Notes under the pieces: generated by a model
Told to the model about the DNA's origin: nothing
What the model saw: only the letters and a program-made list of their open reading frames with translations
The model's database searches: none
NCBI RefSeq assembly: GCF_900128905.1
Contig: NZ_FQTV01000013.1
Span: forward strand, 62,001-126,000
Direction: 5' to 3'
Origin: Bacteroides luti
Lineage (GTDB): Bacteria > Bacteroidota > Bacteroidia > Bacteroidales > Bacteroidaceae
Length of the DNA stretch: 64,000 nt
Program-made: the position numbers and the translations under genes
In this document: positions 45,151-53,467 of the stretch, piece after piece
Position numbering within the stretch: position 1 is the stretch's first letter
Layout: each line of letters starts with the position of its first letter

Positions 45151-45442
45151 GTAAAAAATGATTAAAATTGAATGTTTATTCACTTATTGGTTAATAAATA
45201 TTAAATTAAGACGTTTTACTTATAAGTATTAAAATATTTAACATACATTTGTTCACGGTGATTGTTATAAATAGTAATAACTAAAATTATTATTTTAATA
45301 AATACTTTTAAATTATAACTAAAATTGGTATATTTTTAATTATCAATAAGTTATAAGTTTCTTTTTTTGTATTAACTAAACTTGAATTTTTGATAAGCTT
45401 ATATCTTTTGTTTTTTAACAGTTTTAAATAAAAAGCAAAGAA

Positions 45443-45997
45443 ATGAAACCTACAGAGGATTTAAAACATGATCATCAGGCTATTGAAACTGTTCTCAGAA
45501 TTTTAACAAAAATATCTGATAATGCAAAGAATGCTCATAAACCTGAATTAGATGATTTAGATAAAATCATAGACTTCCTTCGATTATTTGCCGATAAATT
45601 TCATCATGGAAAAGAAGAGACTATTTACTTCCCAGCTCTTGTAGAAGAGGGAATGTCTAATGAAAATAGTCCGGTCGCAGTAATGCGATTTGAACATGAA
45701 GTTGGCAGAGGATATATTAAAGATATTGCTTCAGCAATTGAATTGATGAAAAGCGGTGATGAGTCAGCTGTGAACAAGTTTATAGAATCTGTAGAGAATT
45801 ACGTAACATTAATGGAAAATCATATTCAAAAGGAAAATAATATTCTTTTTCCAATGGGTGATAAGTTGATACCTTCTGTTAAACAACCCTTTCTATACAA
45901 AGACTTTGTTTTTATGGAAGGAAAATTATTTGGTCAGGATGCTCACAAATATTATCACGACTTATTGCGCCAATTTGAAAATAAGTATTTAACCTGA
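45443..45997 (+). CDS. Hemerythrin domain protein
   Basis: This 184-residue four-helix protein has the diiron-site histidines and carboxylates in order: LKHDHQAIETVL, FADKFHHGKEETIYFP, RFEHEVGRGY and MENHIQKENNILFPMGD. Such domains bind O2 or NO, or move iron. The gene is 61 bp upstream of a flavodiiron-like gene on the same strand, and both likely serve oxygen or NO defence. That neighbour has lost part of its own diiron site, which makes a working link with this protein worth considering. The family is sure. Confidence 0.92.
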   Translation: MKPTEDLKHDHQAIETVLRILTKISDNAKNAHKPELDDLDKIIDFLRLFADKFHHGKEETIYFPALVEEGMSNENSPVAVMRFEHEVGRGYIKDIASAIELMKSGDESAVNKFIESVENYVTLMENHIQKENNILFPMGDKLIPSVKQPFLYKDFVFMEGKLFGQDAHKYYHDLLRQFENKYLT

Positions 45998-46058
45998 ATT
46001 TATTGGTAAACTTTCATCGAAACATCTAATTCAATCTTATAACTTTTAAATTATTATT

Positions 46059-47261
46059 ATGAAGAAAACAGTCAAAAACAATGTCTATTGGGTTGGCAAA
46101 AATGATTGGGAAATGCGTAAGTATCCGGGTTACGAGTATTCTACTTACAGAGGAACCAGGTATAACTCTTTTTTAATTAAGGAAGAAAAAACTGTTTTAA
46201 TAGATACGGTAATAATGTCTTATAGCAGTGAATTTATTAATAATTTGGCAAAAGAAATAGATTTGACGTCTATAGATTATATTGTTTGTACTCAAGCGGA
46301 AGGTGATCATAGTGGTGCACTACCTGAATTAATGAAGCTAATTCCTAATACTCCTATTTATTGCACTCAGAATGGAAAAGATGCACTTGTAGGTCATTAT
46401 TTTCAGGATTGGAATTTTGTGACAGTTAAAACTGGTGACAGCTTACCCATTGGTAATGGAAAAGAATTGCTATTTGTTGATTTTCCTATTTCTTCTTATC
46501 CTGATACCATGTTTTGCTATCTGACTAAAGATCATATACTTTTTAGCAGCGGCTTGTTTGGACAACATTTTAGTTCGGAAGTTTTGTTTAATGATTTGGT
46601 AGATCAATGTGAATTGAACTTCGAGACCATTAAATTCTTTGCCAATACACTTACACCATTTAGTAAAGTGATTACATCTAAGATTAATGACTATATAAGA
46701 AAAAATATACCTCTTGAAATGATTTGTCCTAGTCATGGTATTATCTGGAGAGATAACCCTTTGCAGATAGTTACAAAATATTTAATGTGGGCAAATAGTT
46801 ATAATGAAAACCAGATAACGATTATTTATGATACTATGTATAATGCCACCAGATCTGTGGCAGAAAAGATTGCAGAAGGAATCTATTCTGCTGATACGCA
46901 TGTGAATGTTAAACTATTTAATGCTTCAGTAAATAACAGATGTGATTTGGTTACGGAAGTATTCCGTTCTAAGGGGATATTGATAGGTTCGCCTTGTCTT
47001 AACAATGGTATTCTTCCATCTGTATCAGGATTCCTTGATGAAATGAAAGGTTTAAAATTTAAGAATAAAAAGGCAGCTGCTTTTGGTTGCTATGGTTTGA
47101 AAGGATCTTCTATTAAAATTATAGATAGTAAATTAAAAGAGGCTGGCTTTGATACCATAATGGATCCGATAAATTTTAAATGGTCTCTTACTGAAGAAGC
47201 TTTAGAAGCAAGCAGAAATTACGGTTGGCTTTATTGGGATTTATTAAGTAGATTTGACTAA
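46059..47261 (+). CDS. Flavodiiron-like protein (FprA type) with degenerate diiron site
   Basis: The 400-residue protein has a metallo-beta-lactamase-like domain (1-250) and a flavodoxin domain (about 252-400; TIIYDTMYNATRSVAEKI). Family members reduce O2 or NO at a diiron site whose ligands are usually His79, Glu81, Asp83, His84, His146, Asp165 and His226. Here the numbering aligns without gaps: Gln79, Glu81, Asp83, His84, Ser146, Gly165 and His226. Three ligands, including the bridging Asp, are gone, while surrounding motifs (PDTMFCYL, FGQH, PSHGIIWR) are kept and the frame is intact. It probably does not act as a normal reductase. Confidence 0.93.
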   Translation: MKKTVKNNVYWVGKNDWEMRKYPGYEYSTYRGTRYNSFLIKEEKTVLIDTVIMSYSSEFINNLAKEIDLTSIDYIVCTQAEGDHSGALPELMKLIPNTPIYCTQNGKDALVGHYFQDWNFVTVKTGDSLPIGNGKELLFVDFPISSYPDTMFCYLTKDHILFSSGLFGQHFSSEVLFNDLVDQCELNFETIKFFANTLTPFSKVITSKINDYIRKNIPLEMICPSHGIIWRDNPLQIVTKYLMWANSYNENQITIIYDTMYNATRSVAEKIAEGIYSADTHVNVKLFNASVNNRCDLVTEVFRSKGILIGSPCLNNGILPSVSGFLDEMKGLKFKNKKAAAFGCYGLKGSSIKIIDSKLKEAGFDTIMDPINFKWSLTEEALEASRNYGWLYWDLLSRFD

Positions 47262-47276
47262 ACCCAATTATAAAAC

Positions 47277-47345
47277 AAACAAGGCTGCCTTAAAGATAAA
47301 ATGCAATCAGACAGATGGCAAATTATTTTTAAGACGGCCTTGTTT
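47277..47345. terminator. Long hairpin between flavodiiron-like gene and convergent hypothetical gene
   Basis: AAACAAGGCTGCCTTAAA and TTTAAGACGGCCTTGTTT pair at 16 of 18 positions around a 33-nt loop and are followed by TT. It lies 15 bp past the flavodiiron stop. The T-run favours the plus strand. Confidence 0.6.
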
Positions 47346-47371
47346 TTATTAGTATTACTGCTTAATCAGCT

Positions 47372-48007
47372 TTATCTTTTTGAGAAATCAGGATTCTTTT
47401 TCTTTCCGCTTTTTGATATCAGGAGAACAGGGAATACATACTCTGCCATCCATGATTCTGAATATCCAAGTTTCTCTCTGTACTTTCTAACGCTTCTACA
47501 TGCATTGTAAACTTCATCCTTTTTCCAGTCATCCTTAGTCAGAATCTTGTGAATGGTTTGTTGTGTTACAGTATAAAGTGCTTTTCTAAGGAAATTAGGC
47601 ATAGCAATCTTAAATTTCATCTGATCACTGATCACCACTAACAAGTCATTTGAAAAGCCTTGAAAAGTAAAAAGAAATGATTGTGCATCATTTTGTTTTT
47701 TACAGTTAGCTTTCAAAGATGCATCGACTTCTTTAAAGAATTGCTCACTTAAACCATAGCCCTGCATTAACATTTTACGGGATTGCGATCTTTCTGCAAC
47801 TCCCAGACGTCCGTTTTGTGTCTGGATTTTTAATGTTCGTTTAAACATAGCCATATCTGGTAATGCATTGATATTGGTAATTCCCAGATTGATAGCCATT
47901 GTTGACTGATAATACACACGAATAAGTGTAAAATAGTATTCAATTCTAGACTGAACAAGTTCTGTTTGTTCTTCTTTCGATTTTTTTAAATTTGGAAAAA
48001 ATTTCAT
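47372..48007 (-). CDS. Conserved hypothetical protein
   Basis: The 211-residue soluble protein has no signal peptide or membrane segment. It is rich in Lys and Gln, mostly helical by composition, and has no motif I recognise; segments such as VQSRIEYYFTLIRVYYQSTMAINLGITNINALPDM in the N-terminal part look well folded. It is preceded by an unusual stem-loop region and lies between the flavodiiron-like gene and the TonB receptor. I cannot name a function. Confidence 0.65.
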   Translation of the reverse strand: MKFFPNLKKSKEEQTELVQSRIEYYFTLIRVYYQSTMAINLGITNINALPDMAMFKRTLKIQTQNGRLGVAERSQSRKMLMQGYGLSEQFFKEVDASLKANCKKQNDAQSFLFTFQGFSNDLLVVISDQMKFKIAMPNFLRKALYTVTQQTIHKILTKDDWKKDEVYNACRSVRKYREKLGYSESWMAEYVFPVLLISKSGKKKNPDFSKR

Positions 48008-48101
48008 AGGTCAATTTTAATTTGGGAACTAAGATAAGCAGAACGTACTTATTAATAACTATTTTCACTATTATTTTTTCAAATTTTATGTTTTTTGCTT
48101 T

Positions 48102-48164
48102 AGGGATTACTCTAGTTTGTTAGATATAAGTTCTTTATTTGATTTAATCTTTAGAGTAATCCCT
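48102..48164. other. Long-loop inverted repeat between TonB receptor end and hypothetical gene start
   Basis: AGGGATTACTCTA (48102-48114) pairs perfectly with TAGAGTAATCCCT (48152-48164) over 13 bp with a 37-nt loop. No T-run follows on either strand, so it is not a normal terminator. It could end the receptor transcript in another way or act in the leader of the hypothetical gene. Confidence 0.5.
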
Positions 48165-48219
48165 TAGTAATTTTATCTGAACTTATCTGTTTGTTAAGTT
48201 TGATTCTTTACAAAAAAAA

Positions 48220-50520
48220 TCAGAAGCTTAATTTTGCTCCAACAAAATAGCTCCTTGGAAAGATGGGCCCATACACAAAATCAGAATCGCGATTTTTTCC
48301 TTTATCCTGGTCGGACTGGTATGCATCGAAAATATTTTGTACACCTGCATTTACCTGAAGCGCTATTTGCTGATAAACCGGGAATGTATAACTAAGCTTG
48401 ATGTTCATATCAAAGAAATCGGGTGTAGAAACATTTATGTCTTTTTCAATATATCCGGCTGCATGAGGCACTAGCATACTTCCTGTATAAGTGCCAGAAA
48501 GTGCCATTTCAAATCTTTTTATAGGAGTTAATTTTGCCGTGAAGTAACCATAAGTATCGGGTGTGCGGAGCATTTTCTTTGAGCCTAAATCCTCTGTTGC
48601 ACTCCAATTCTCCACTTCTTTGTATCTACTTCTCTGAAAAGTAGCACTTGCCTCTACTTGAAGTAAAGACGAAAAAGCAAGTTCACCTTCTGCAGTAAAT
48701 CCCATCACTTTTGCTCCCTCTCCGTTAGTTCTTTCTTTCAAGATTGTTCCTTCCTCGTTTGTTCCTATGTCATTGAGAACGAAAACGTTTTTTAGATTTG
48801 TATAGAATCCTTCAATTCTGAAGTTTACGGGAGTTTCTCCTAATGTGTGATACAAATCCATTGAAGCGCTTAAGCTTTGTGACTTTTCCGGCTTTAAATC
48901 AGGATCTGAGCTTATAACAGATATCTCACCGCCAACAGCTGAAACATGTAAATCTTCATCGTAAACTTGTGGGGCTCGGAATCCGGTTGAATAACTTAGG
49001 CGGAAATTTATGTCTTTTACCGGATTGTATCTCAAGGTAATGCGGGGACTGAATATGGCATTATCTATCATGTTGTGTTTATCTAATCGTCCGCCAATTA
49101 AGAAACTCCACATATCATTCTTCCATTCATTCTGCATAAAGAGGCTTTCAGTATGTACTGTTTGTTTTATATTACGATTATATCCAAGAATCTCGTCATG
49201 TAGTTTGTCGTATGTGTATTCTGTTCCTCCGGTGAATTGTGCAGGCATGAACAGACACTTTTCCCAATTATAAGTATATTGTCCACCAGCCATGTAAGTA
49301 AAATCGTTCGTATTGCCATATCCCCGCAAATCTTTACCGGTACCAGAATAACTTGTTCTGATAATGCTTTGCATGGAAGTGTAAATGTTCAGCTTATGTT
49401 TGTAATTGGGTGAAAATAAATCATAATTAATGCCGCCACCATTTATTGAATGGCTGGCCATTTCTGCAACTTCGGCTTCGTGAGGCTGAAGATCAAGATT
49501 ATCTCCGCCTCGTCGATGATCAGTAATGTTATGATATTCCAATGACAATTTTGAATAATTACTTGTTTTAAGATACGTACGCATGCCGATCGTTTTATTA
49601 CTCATCTCGGTAAGATCAGTAAAACCATCGCCATCATGATCATATCCGTCGCGATACCTGCTTTGTCCAAAGATATATAAGCCTGCTTTATGATCATCGG
49701 TAACCAATGATGCATTCAAACTTGTGTTATTATCGAATGCATTTGTTCCACCTATAGATGTGAAATCATGAGAGAACTCTGCTGAATTTCGGGTAGGCTC
49801 TTTTGTGATAATGTTTATTGTTCCGGCTATAGCTGATGAACCAAAAAGTGCAGAACCGCCTCCTTTAGATACTTCAACACGTTCTATCATGTTCTGAGGA
49901 ATCTGTTCCAGTCCGTATACCCCGGCCAATGAACTGTAAATAGGTCGCGAGTCGATCAATATTTGTGTATAAGAACCCTCCATACCATTGATTCTAACTT
50001 GCTCGGAACCACAGGTATGACAATTGTTCTCTACGCGTACGCCAGATTGAAAACTTAATCCCTGAGCCAGGCAGACGGAATGTGTATCTTCAAACAATTT
50101 TGTATTCAGGATATTCACCAAGGAAGGTGCAAGACGTTTTGTAGTTTCGTTTCTGTTACTGCTTATCACGACTTCGTCAAGCGAAATTAAATCCGGAGTC
50201 AATGCAACGTCCATCTCAATAGTTTTTTTCTTTATAACGGACACTTCTTTTGTTACAGTCTTGTAACCAACCGACTTAAACTCTAGAGTCCAATTGCCTT
50301 CGGGCAAATTCTCTAGTAGGAAATGACCCGAAACATCGGATGTTGTTCCTATTGTAGTACCTTTTATTAATATATTTATATATGGTATATGTTCTTTGCT
50401 TTTCGCATCAGTGATATGCCCAAAGATGCTTGCATCAGTAGGCGTTCCTGTTGGCTCCATACCCATACATGGCAGTAGGGTACAGATAAAACAGGGAATT
50501 AATAATAGATATCCTTTCAT
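48220..50520 (-). CDS. TonB-dependent outer-membrane receptor
   Basis: The 766-residue protein has a signal peptide, a carboxypeptidase-regulatory-like domain (about 30-110; SIFGHITDAKSKEHIPYINILIKG in part), a plug domain (about 115-235) and a 22-strand barrel ending GPIFPRSYFVGAKLSF. The plug has a CxxC pair (Cys167 and Cys170) just before GSEQVRINGMEGSYTQILIDSRPIY. I recall this type beside metal or heme genes in Bacteroidetes. A His/Cys-rich exported small protein is encoded 74 bp upstream. Ligand unknown; a metal or metal complex is a fair guess. Confidence 0.93.
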   Translation of the reverse strand: MKGYLLLIPCFICTLLPCMGMEPTGTPTDASIFGHITDAKSKEHIPYINILIKGTTIGTTSDVSGHFLLENLPEGNWTLEFKSVGYKTVTKEVSVIKKKTIEMDVALTPDLISLDEVVISSNRNETTKRLAPSLVNILNTKLFEDTHSVCLAQGLSFQSGVRVENNCHTCGSEQVRINGMEGSYTQILIDSRPIYSSLAGVYGLEQIPQNMIERVEVSKGGGSALFGSSAIAGTINIITKEPTRNSAEFSHDFTSIGGTNAFDNNTSLNASLVTDDHKAGLYIFGQSRYRDGYDHDGDGFTDLTEMSNKTIGMRTYLKTSNYSKLSLEYHNITDHRRGGDNLDLQPHEAEVAEMASHSINGGGINYDLFSPNYKHKLNIYTSMQSIIRTSYSGTGKDLRGYGNTNDFTYMAGGQYTYNWEKCLFMPAQFTGGTEYTYDKLHDEILGYNRNIKQTVHTESLFMQNEWKNDMWSFLIGGRLDKHNMIDNAIFSPRITLRYNPVKDINFRLSYSTGFRAPQVYDEDLHVSAVGGEISVISSDPDLKPEKSQSLSASMDLYHTLGETPVNFRIEGFYTNLKNVFVLNDIGTNEEGTILKERTNGEGAKVMGFTAEGELAFSSLLQVEASATFQRSRYKEVENWSATEDLGSKKMLRTPDTYGYFTAKLTPIKRFEMALSGTYTGSMLVPHAAGYIEKDINVSTPDFFDMNIKLSYTFPVYQQIALQVNAGVQNIFDAYQSDQDKGKNRDSDFVYGPIFPRSYFVGAKLSF

Positions 50521-50594
50521 TATAATTTCTTATTTTAAAATGTACAAAATGAGAGTAGCACACCTTGAATGGGTGCGCATAATTTGTTCCTATT

Positions 50595-50903
50595 TTAAAA
50601 TATGTATGGCGGTGCCCGTAAAGAGTAGGAGTAGAGGGCTACTTTTCTAACCTTAAAGATTCTGGCTACAGTTTCGCACGGACGAACAATTTGGTGAACC
50701 GTAAGATGAAAAACAGACGTCTCAATAAAGGGTAGAATATGAAACTGGCAGATAGCACAATCACATGAGGAGTCACTGCAATGATGGGTAGCACTGATTT
50801 CTCCCTTTTCATGAGTATGGAAACTCTTCACAATTCCCATCGGAGCAATTGTGAAAAGTAACAGCCATGCAATGATTGCTTGTCTTCTCAGATACAATTT
50901 CAT
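50595..50903 (-). CDS. Small exported His/Cys-rich protein, putative metal binder
   Basis: The 102-residue protein has an N-terminal hydrophobic segment (about 9-24) and then a dense cluster of possible metal ligands: His29, His31, His40, His41, Cys42, Cys47, Cys49, Cys52 and His55 (FHTHEKG, HHCSDSSCDCAICQF). The C terminus (SLRAPPYIF) is not membrane-like. It lies 74 bp upstream of the TonB receptor on the same strand. The motifs and context suggest metal capture in the periplasm or a sensor role. The family has no name I know. Confidence 0.72.
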   Translation of the reverse strand: MKLYLRRQAIIAWLLLFTIAPMGIVKSFHTHEKGEISATHHCSDSSCDCAICQFHILPFIETSVFHLTVHQIVRPCETVARIFKVRKVALYSYSLRAPPYIF

Positions 50904-51025
50904 GTTGCAAAACTAGTTAAAAAAGATCTACTACAGATACATAATGTAAGTTATTTATGGATAGTAATTAGCCATTTAGTTTATTTTATACAATTCTAAT
51001 AGTGATTTAAATAATCTCTCAGATT

Positions 51026-51098
51026 ATTCACCAATGGATTTATTTTATTGGCCATTCATCTGAATTTATTGGCCAATGATTTTTATTTATTGGTCAAT
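51026..51098. repeat. Array of four palindromic repeats, 21-bp period (family 2, copy A)
   Basis: Core units start at 51026, 51047, 51068 and 51089, steps of exactly 21 bp: ATTCACCAAT, ATTGGCCATT, ATTGGCCAAT and ATTGGTCAAT. Most are preceded by TTT or TTTA. The full consensus TTTATTGGCCAATAAA is a palindrome. The same repeat at the same period occurs at 61130-61203. Not recognised. Confidence 0.85.
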
Positions 51099-51148
51099 AA
51101 AAAGTGAGAGATACTGGGGGTATGACCAAAACCAAGACGAGAAAAGGT

Positions 51149-51250
51149 GCTAGATCGCTAGATCACTGCTAGATCAAATTTGATTTGATCTAGCGGTTTT
51201 ATTTTGTTTATTTTTAGGTAGTTATATGGGTGGTGCTAGATTGCTAGATC
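51149..51250 (+). repeat. CTAG-rich dispersed element, copy B
   Basis: CTAG starts at 51150, 51158, 51169, 51190, 51236 and 51244 (steps 8, 11, 21, 46, 8), nearly the mirror of copy A at 25231-25332. GCTAGATC is tandem at 51149 and 51157. GCTAGATCAAAT and ATTTGATCTAGC (51168-51194) make a perfect 12-bp hairpin with a 3-nt loop. Copy A keeps only the outer GCTAGA/TCTAGC pairing at this place, which suggests that the hairpin matters. CTAG is usually rare in bacterial DNA. Confidence 0.72.
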
Positions 51251-51295
51251 AATTTTGTATTTTAATATATTGTAGTGGCGATTATACATAAAAAA

Positions 51296-51326
51296 CCGAC
51301 CGGTAATGCAGAAACATTCCGGTCGG
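51296..51326 (-). terminator. Rho-independent terminator of the lacI-SDR-uxuA operon
   Basis: CCGACCGG pairs with CCGGTCGG, with inner AATG/CATT extending the stem. On the minus strand it is followed by TTTTTT. It lies about 95 bp past the uxuA stop. Confidence 0.85.
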
Positions 51327-51421
51327 CCATCACATTACAAATTGAAAATTTAACTGGTTAGGTTTTATATTTATAAAATGCGATATGTGTTTGCAATGCT
51401 TAAATTGAGTTTGATTCTTAT

Positions 51422-52594
51422 CTATTCGAACATAGATTTGGCAATACCCATTTCAAGTCCGCGTAATTCTGCCAATCCTCTAAGGCGACCGATGCAAGAA
51501 TATCCCGGATTAGTTTTCTTTTTCAGGTCATCAATCATCTGATGTCCATGATCCGGTCTCATTGCGATAGAAACCTTACGTTCTTGTTCAAGTTCAAGTA
51601 ATGCTTTCATAACGTGATACATGTCTACATTACCCTCCAGGTGATTTGCTTCATAGAAGTTTCCTTCCTCATCACGTTGAGTGCTACGGAAATGCACAAA
51701 GTTTACACGATCTCCGAAACGTTTCATAATTCCTACTAAATCATTATGAGCAGCTACACCAAAAGAACCGGTACATAAACATAGGCCGTTTGATTTGTTT
51801 GGAACAGCATCAATCAGCTTCTGGAAATCATCGCCTGTGCTAAGAATACGAGGTAAACCAAGAATAGATTGAGGAGGATCGTCTGGGTGAATAACCAGAT
51901 AAACCCCGGCTTCATCTGCTACAGGAGTAATTTCTCTTAAGAAATAGATTAAGTTTTCACGAAGTTTCTCTGCATCAATGTCTTTATAGCGGTCGAGTGC
52001 TTCCTGGAATTGTGCAAGTGTAAAGCTCTCTTCAGAACCCGGTAAACCAGCTATAATATTACGTTCCAATGTATGTTTGTCTTCATCGGTCATCTCTTCG
52101 AAACGTGCTTTAGCTTTTGCTTTTTCTTCTGCTGAATATTCATTTTCAGCACCAGGACGTTTCAAAAGGAACAAGTCGAAAGCAACAAAAGCAGCTCTTT
52201 CGAAGCGAAGTGCTTTTGATCCATCTGGCATAGTGTAAGCCAAATCGGTACGAGTCCAGTCGAGTACCGGCATGAAATTGTAAGTAACAATGTTGATGCC
52301 ACACTTGCCTAAATTGCGAAGAGACTCTTTATAATTATCAATGTATTTCTGAAAATCTCCAGTCTGCGTCTTTATGTGTTCGTGCACAGGAACACTCTCA
52401 ACAACAGACCAAGTAAGGCCTACAGATTCAATAAGTTCCTTGCGCTTCATAATTTCCTCTACAGTCCATACTTCTCCGTTAGGAATATGGTGTAAAGCAT
52501 TCACTATTCCGGTAGCTCCGGCCTGTTTGATATCCCAGAGGGAAACTGGATCGTTAGGACCGTACCAACGCCATGTTTGTTCGCATAAATACAT
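51422..52594 (-). CDS. uxuA: Mannonate dehydratase
   Basis: The 390-residue enzyme dehydrates D-mannonate to 2-keto-3-deoxygluconate in hexuronate breakdown. Family marks include [26 protein letters not shown] at the N terminus, [24 protein letters not shown] and MRPDHGH, which supply metal and active-site His, Cys and Asp residues. It is the last gene of a three-gene operon with the oxidoreductase (gap 29 bp) and LacI regulator. The length is typical. Identification is secure. Confidence 0.97.
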   Translation of the reverse strand: MYLCEQTWRWYGPNDPVSLWDIKQAGATGIVNALHHIPNGEVWTVEEIMKRKELIESVGLTWSVVESVPVHEHIKTQTGDFQKYIDNYKESLRNLGKCGINIVTYNFMPVLDWTRTDLAYTMPDGSKALRFERAAFVAFDLFLLKRPGAENEYSAEEKAKAKARFEEMTDEDKHTLERNIIAGLPGSEESFTLAQFQEALDRYKDIDAEKLRENLIYFLREITPVADEAGVYLVIHPDDPPQSILGLPRILSTGDDFQKLIDAVPNKSNGLCLCTGSFGVAAHNDLVGIMKRFGDRVNFVHFRSTQRDEEGNFYEANHLEGNVDMYHVMKALLELEQERKVSIAMRPDHGHQMIDDLKKKTNPGYSCIGRLRGLAELRGLEMGIAKSMFE

Positions 52595-52623
52595 AATTTC
52601 AGTATTTTAAAGTTTAAATTATA

Positions 52624-53436
52624 TTAGATGGTAAAAGCATTAAATCCACCATCAACAACAGCTACTGTTCCGGTTACGAATTTAGAAGCATCGCTGATAA
52701 GGTAGTGCACGGTTCCGAATAAATCTTCCGGTTCACCAAAACGGTTAAAAGGAGTATGTGCCATTACGCTTTTAGCACGATCAGAAAGAGATCCATCAGG
52801 ATTAAGCATCAATGCTCTGTTTTGATTGGTTAGGAAAAATCCTGGAGCTACAGCATTCATGCGGATACCATTTCCAAATTTGATAGCAAGTTCTCCGGCC
52901 ATATACTGAGTGAAGTTGTTTACTGCAGCTTTTGCTACACCATATCCGGCAACTCTGGTAAGTGGACGCAGTGAAGATTCTGAAGAGAAGTTTAGGATTA
53001 CTCCTTCTTTTTGCTTTGCCATCTCGTCTGCAAATACCATAGTAGGCAATACAGTACCAAACAGATTAAGGTCTACCACTGTTTTCATTGCATCTATATT
53101 CAGATCAAAGATTGTTTGGCTAGGAGCAATTGTGGCGCCTGGCATATTACCTCCGGCTGCATTTATTAAAATATCAATTTTACCGTAATTTTTTAGAACC
53201 TGTTTCTTGCAATCTTCTAACATTGCTTTATCTGTAACATCAGCCTGCGCAAACATTGCCTGTCCGCCTTGCTTCTTTATTTCGCTAACCAGTGCATCGC
53301 CTTCTTCCTGGCTTCTGCCAATAATCACGATTTTAGCTCCTTGCTGAGCTAAGTACATAGATATACCTCTACCTAAAACACCATATCCACCTGTGATGAT
53401 GATTACTTTACCAGAAATGTTAAATAAATTTTCCAT
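52624..53436 (-). CDS. SDR-type D-mannonate oxidoreductase (fructuronate reductase)
   Basis: The chosen start at 53436 gives 270 residues beginning MENLFNISGKVIIITGG, a normal SDR N terminus; the longer frame adds 19 atypical residues that overlap the lacI gene. The cofactor motif is TGGYGVLGRG, with NAAGG, the catalytic Ser in LNFSSES and YxxxK in YGVAKAA. Placed between a LacI regulator and uxuA, it should reduce fructuronate to mannonate, a task that in Bacteroides is done by an SDR instead of the E. coli UxuB type. The SDR call is sure; the substrate rests on context. Confidence 0.88.
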   Translation of the reverse strand: MENLFNISGKVIIITGGYGVLGRGISMYLAQQGAKIVIIGRSQEEGDALVSEIKKQGGQAMFAQADVTDKAMLEDCKKQVLKNYGKIDILINAAGGNMPGATIAPSQTIFDLNIDAMKTVVDLNLFGTVLPTMVFADEMAKQKEGVILNFSSESSLRPLTRVAGYGVAKAAVNNFTQYMAGELAIKFGNGIRMNAVAPGFFLTNQNRALMLNPDGSLSDRAKSVMAHTPFNRFGEPEDLFGTVHYLISDASKFVTGTVAVVDGGFNAFTI

Positions 53437-53467
53437 CTTTTTGTTTTTAAAAGTTGTATATAAATTG

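Larger units (their letters stand above)
50904..51421. other. Gap with two repeat elements and the uxuA terminator
   Basis: No gene is supported in this 518-bp stretch. It contains the 21-bp-period array (51026-51098), the CTAG-rich element (51149-51250) with a perfect 12-bp hairpin, and the terminator of uxuA (51296-51326). Confidence 0.8.

Noticed and set aside
51168..51194. Plus-strand terminator at the CTAG-rich hairpin
   Set aside because: The perfect hairpin and following T-rich DNA look terminator-like, but no plus-strand gene lies upstream, and the hairpin is part of a repeated element found elsewhere in the window.
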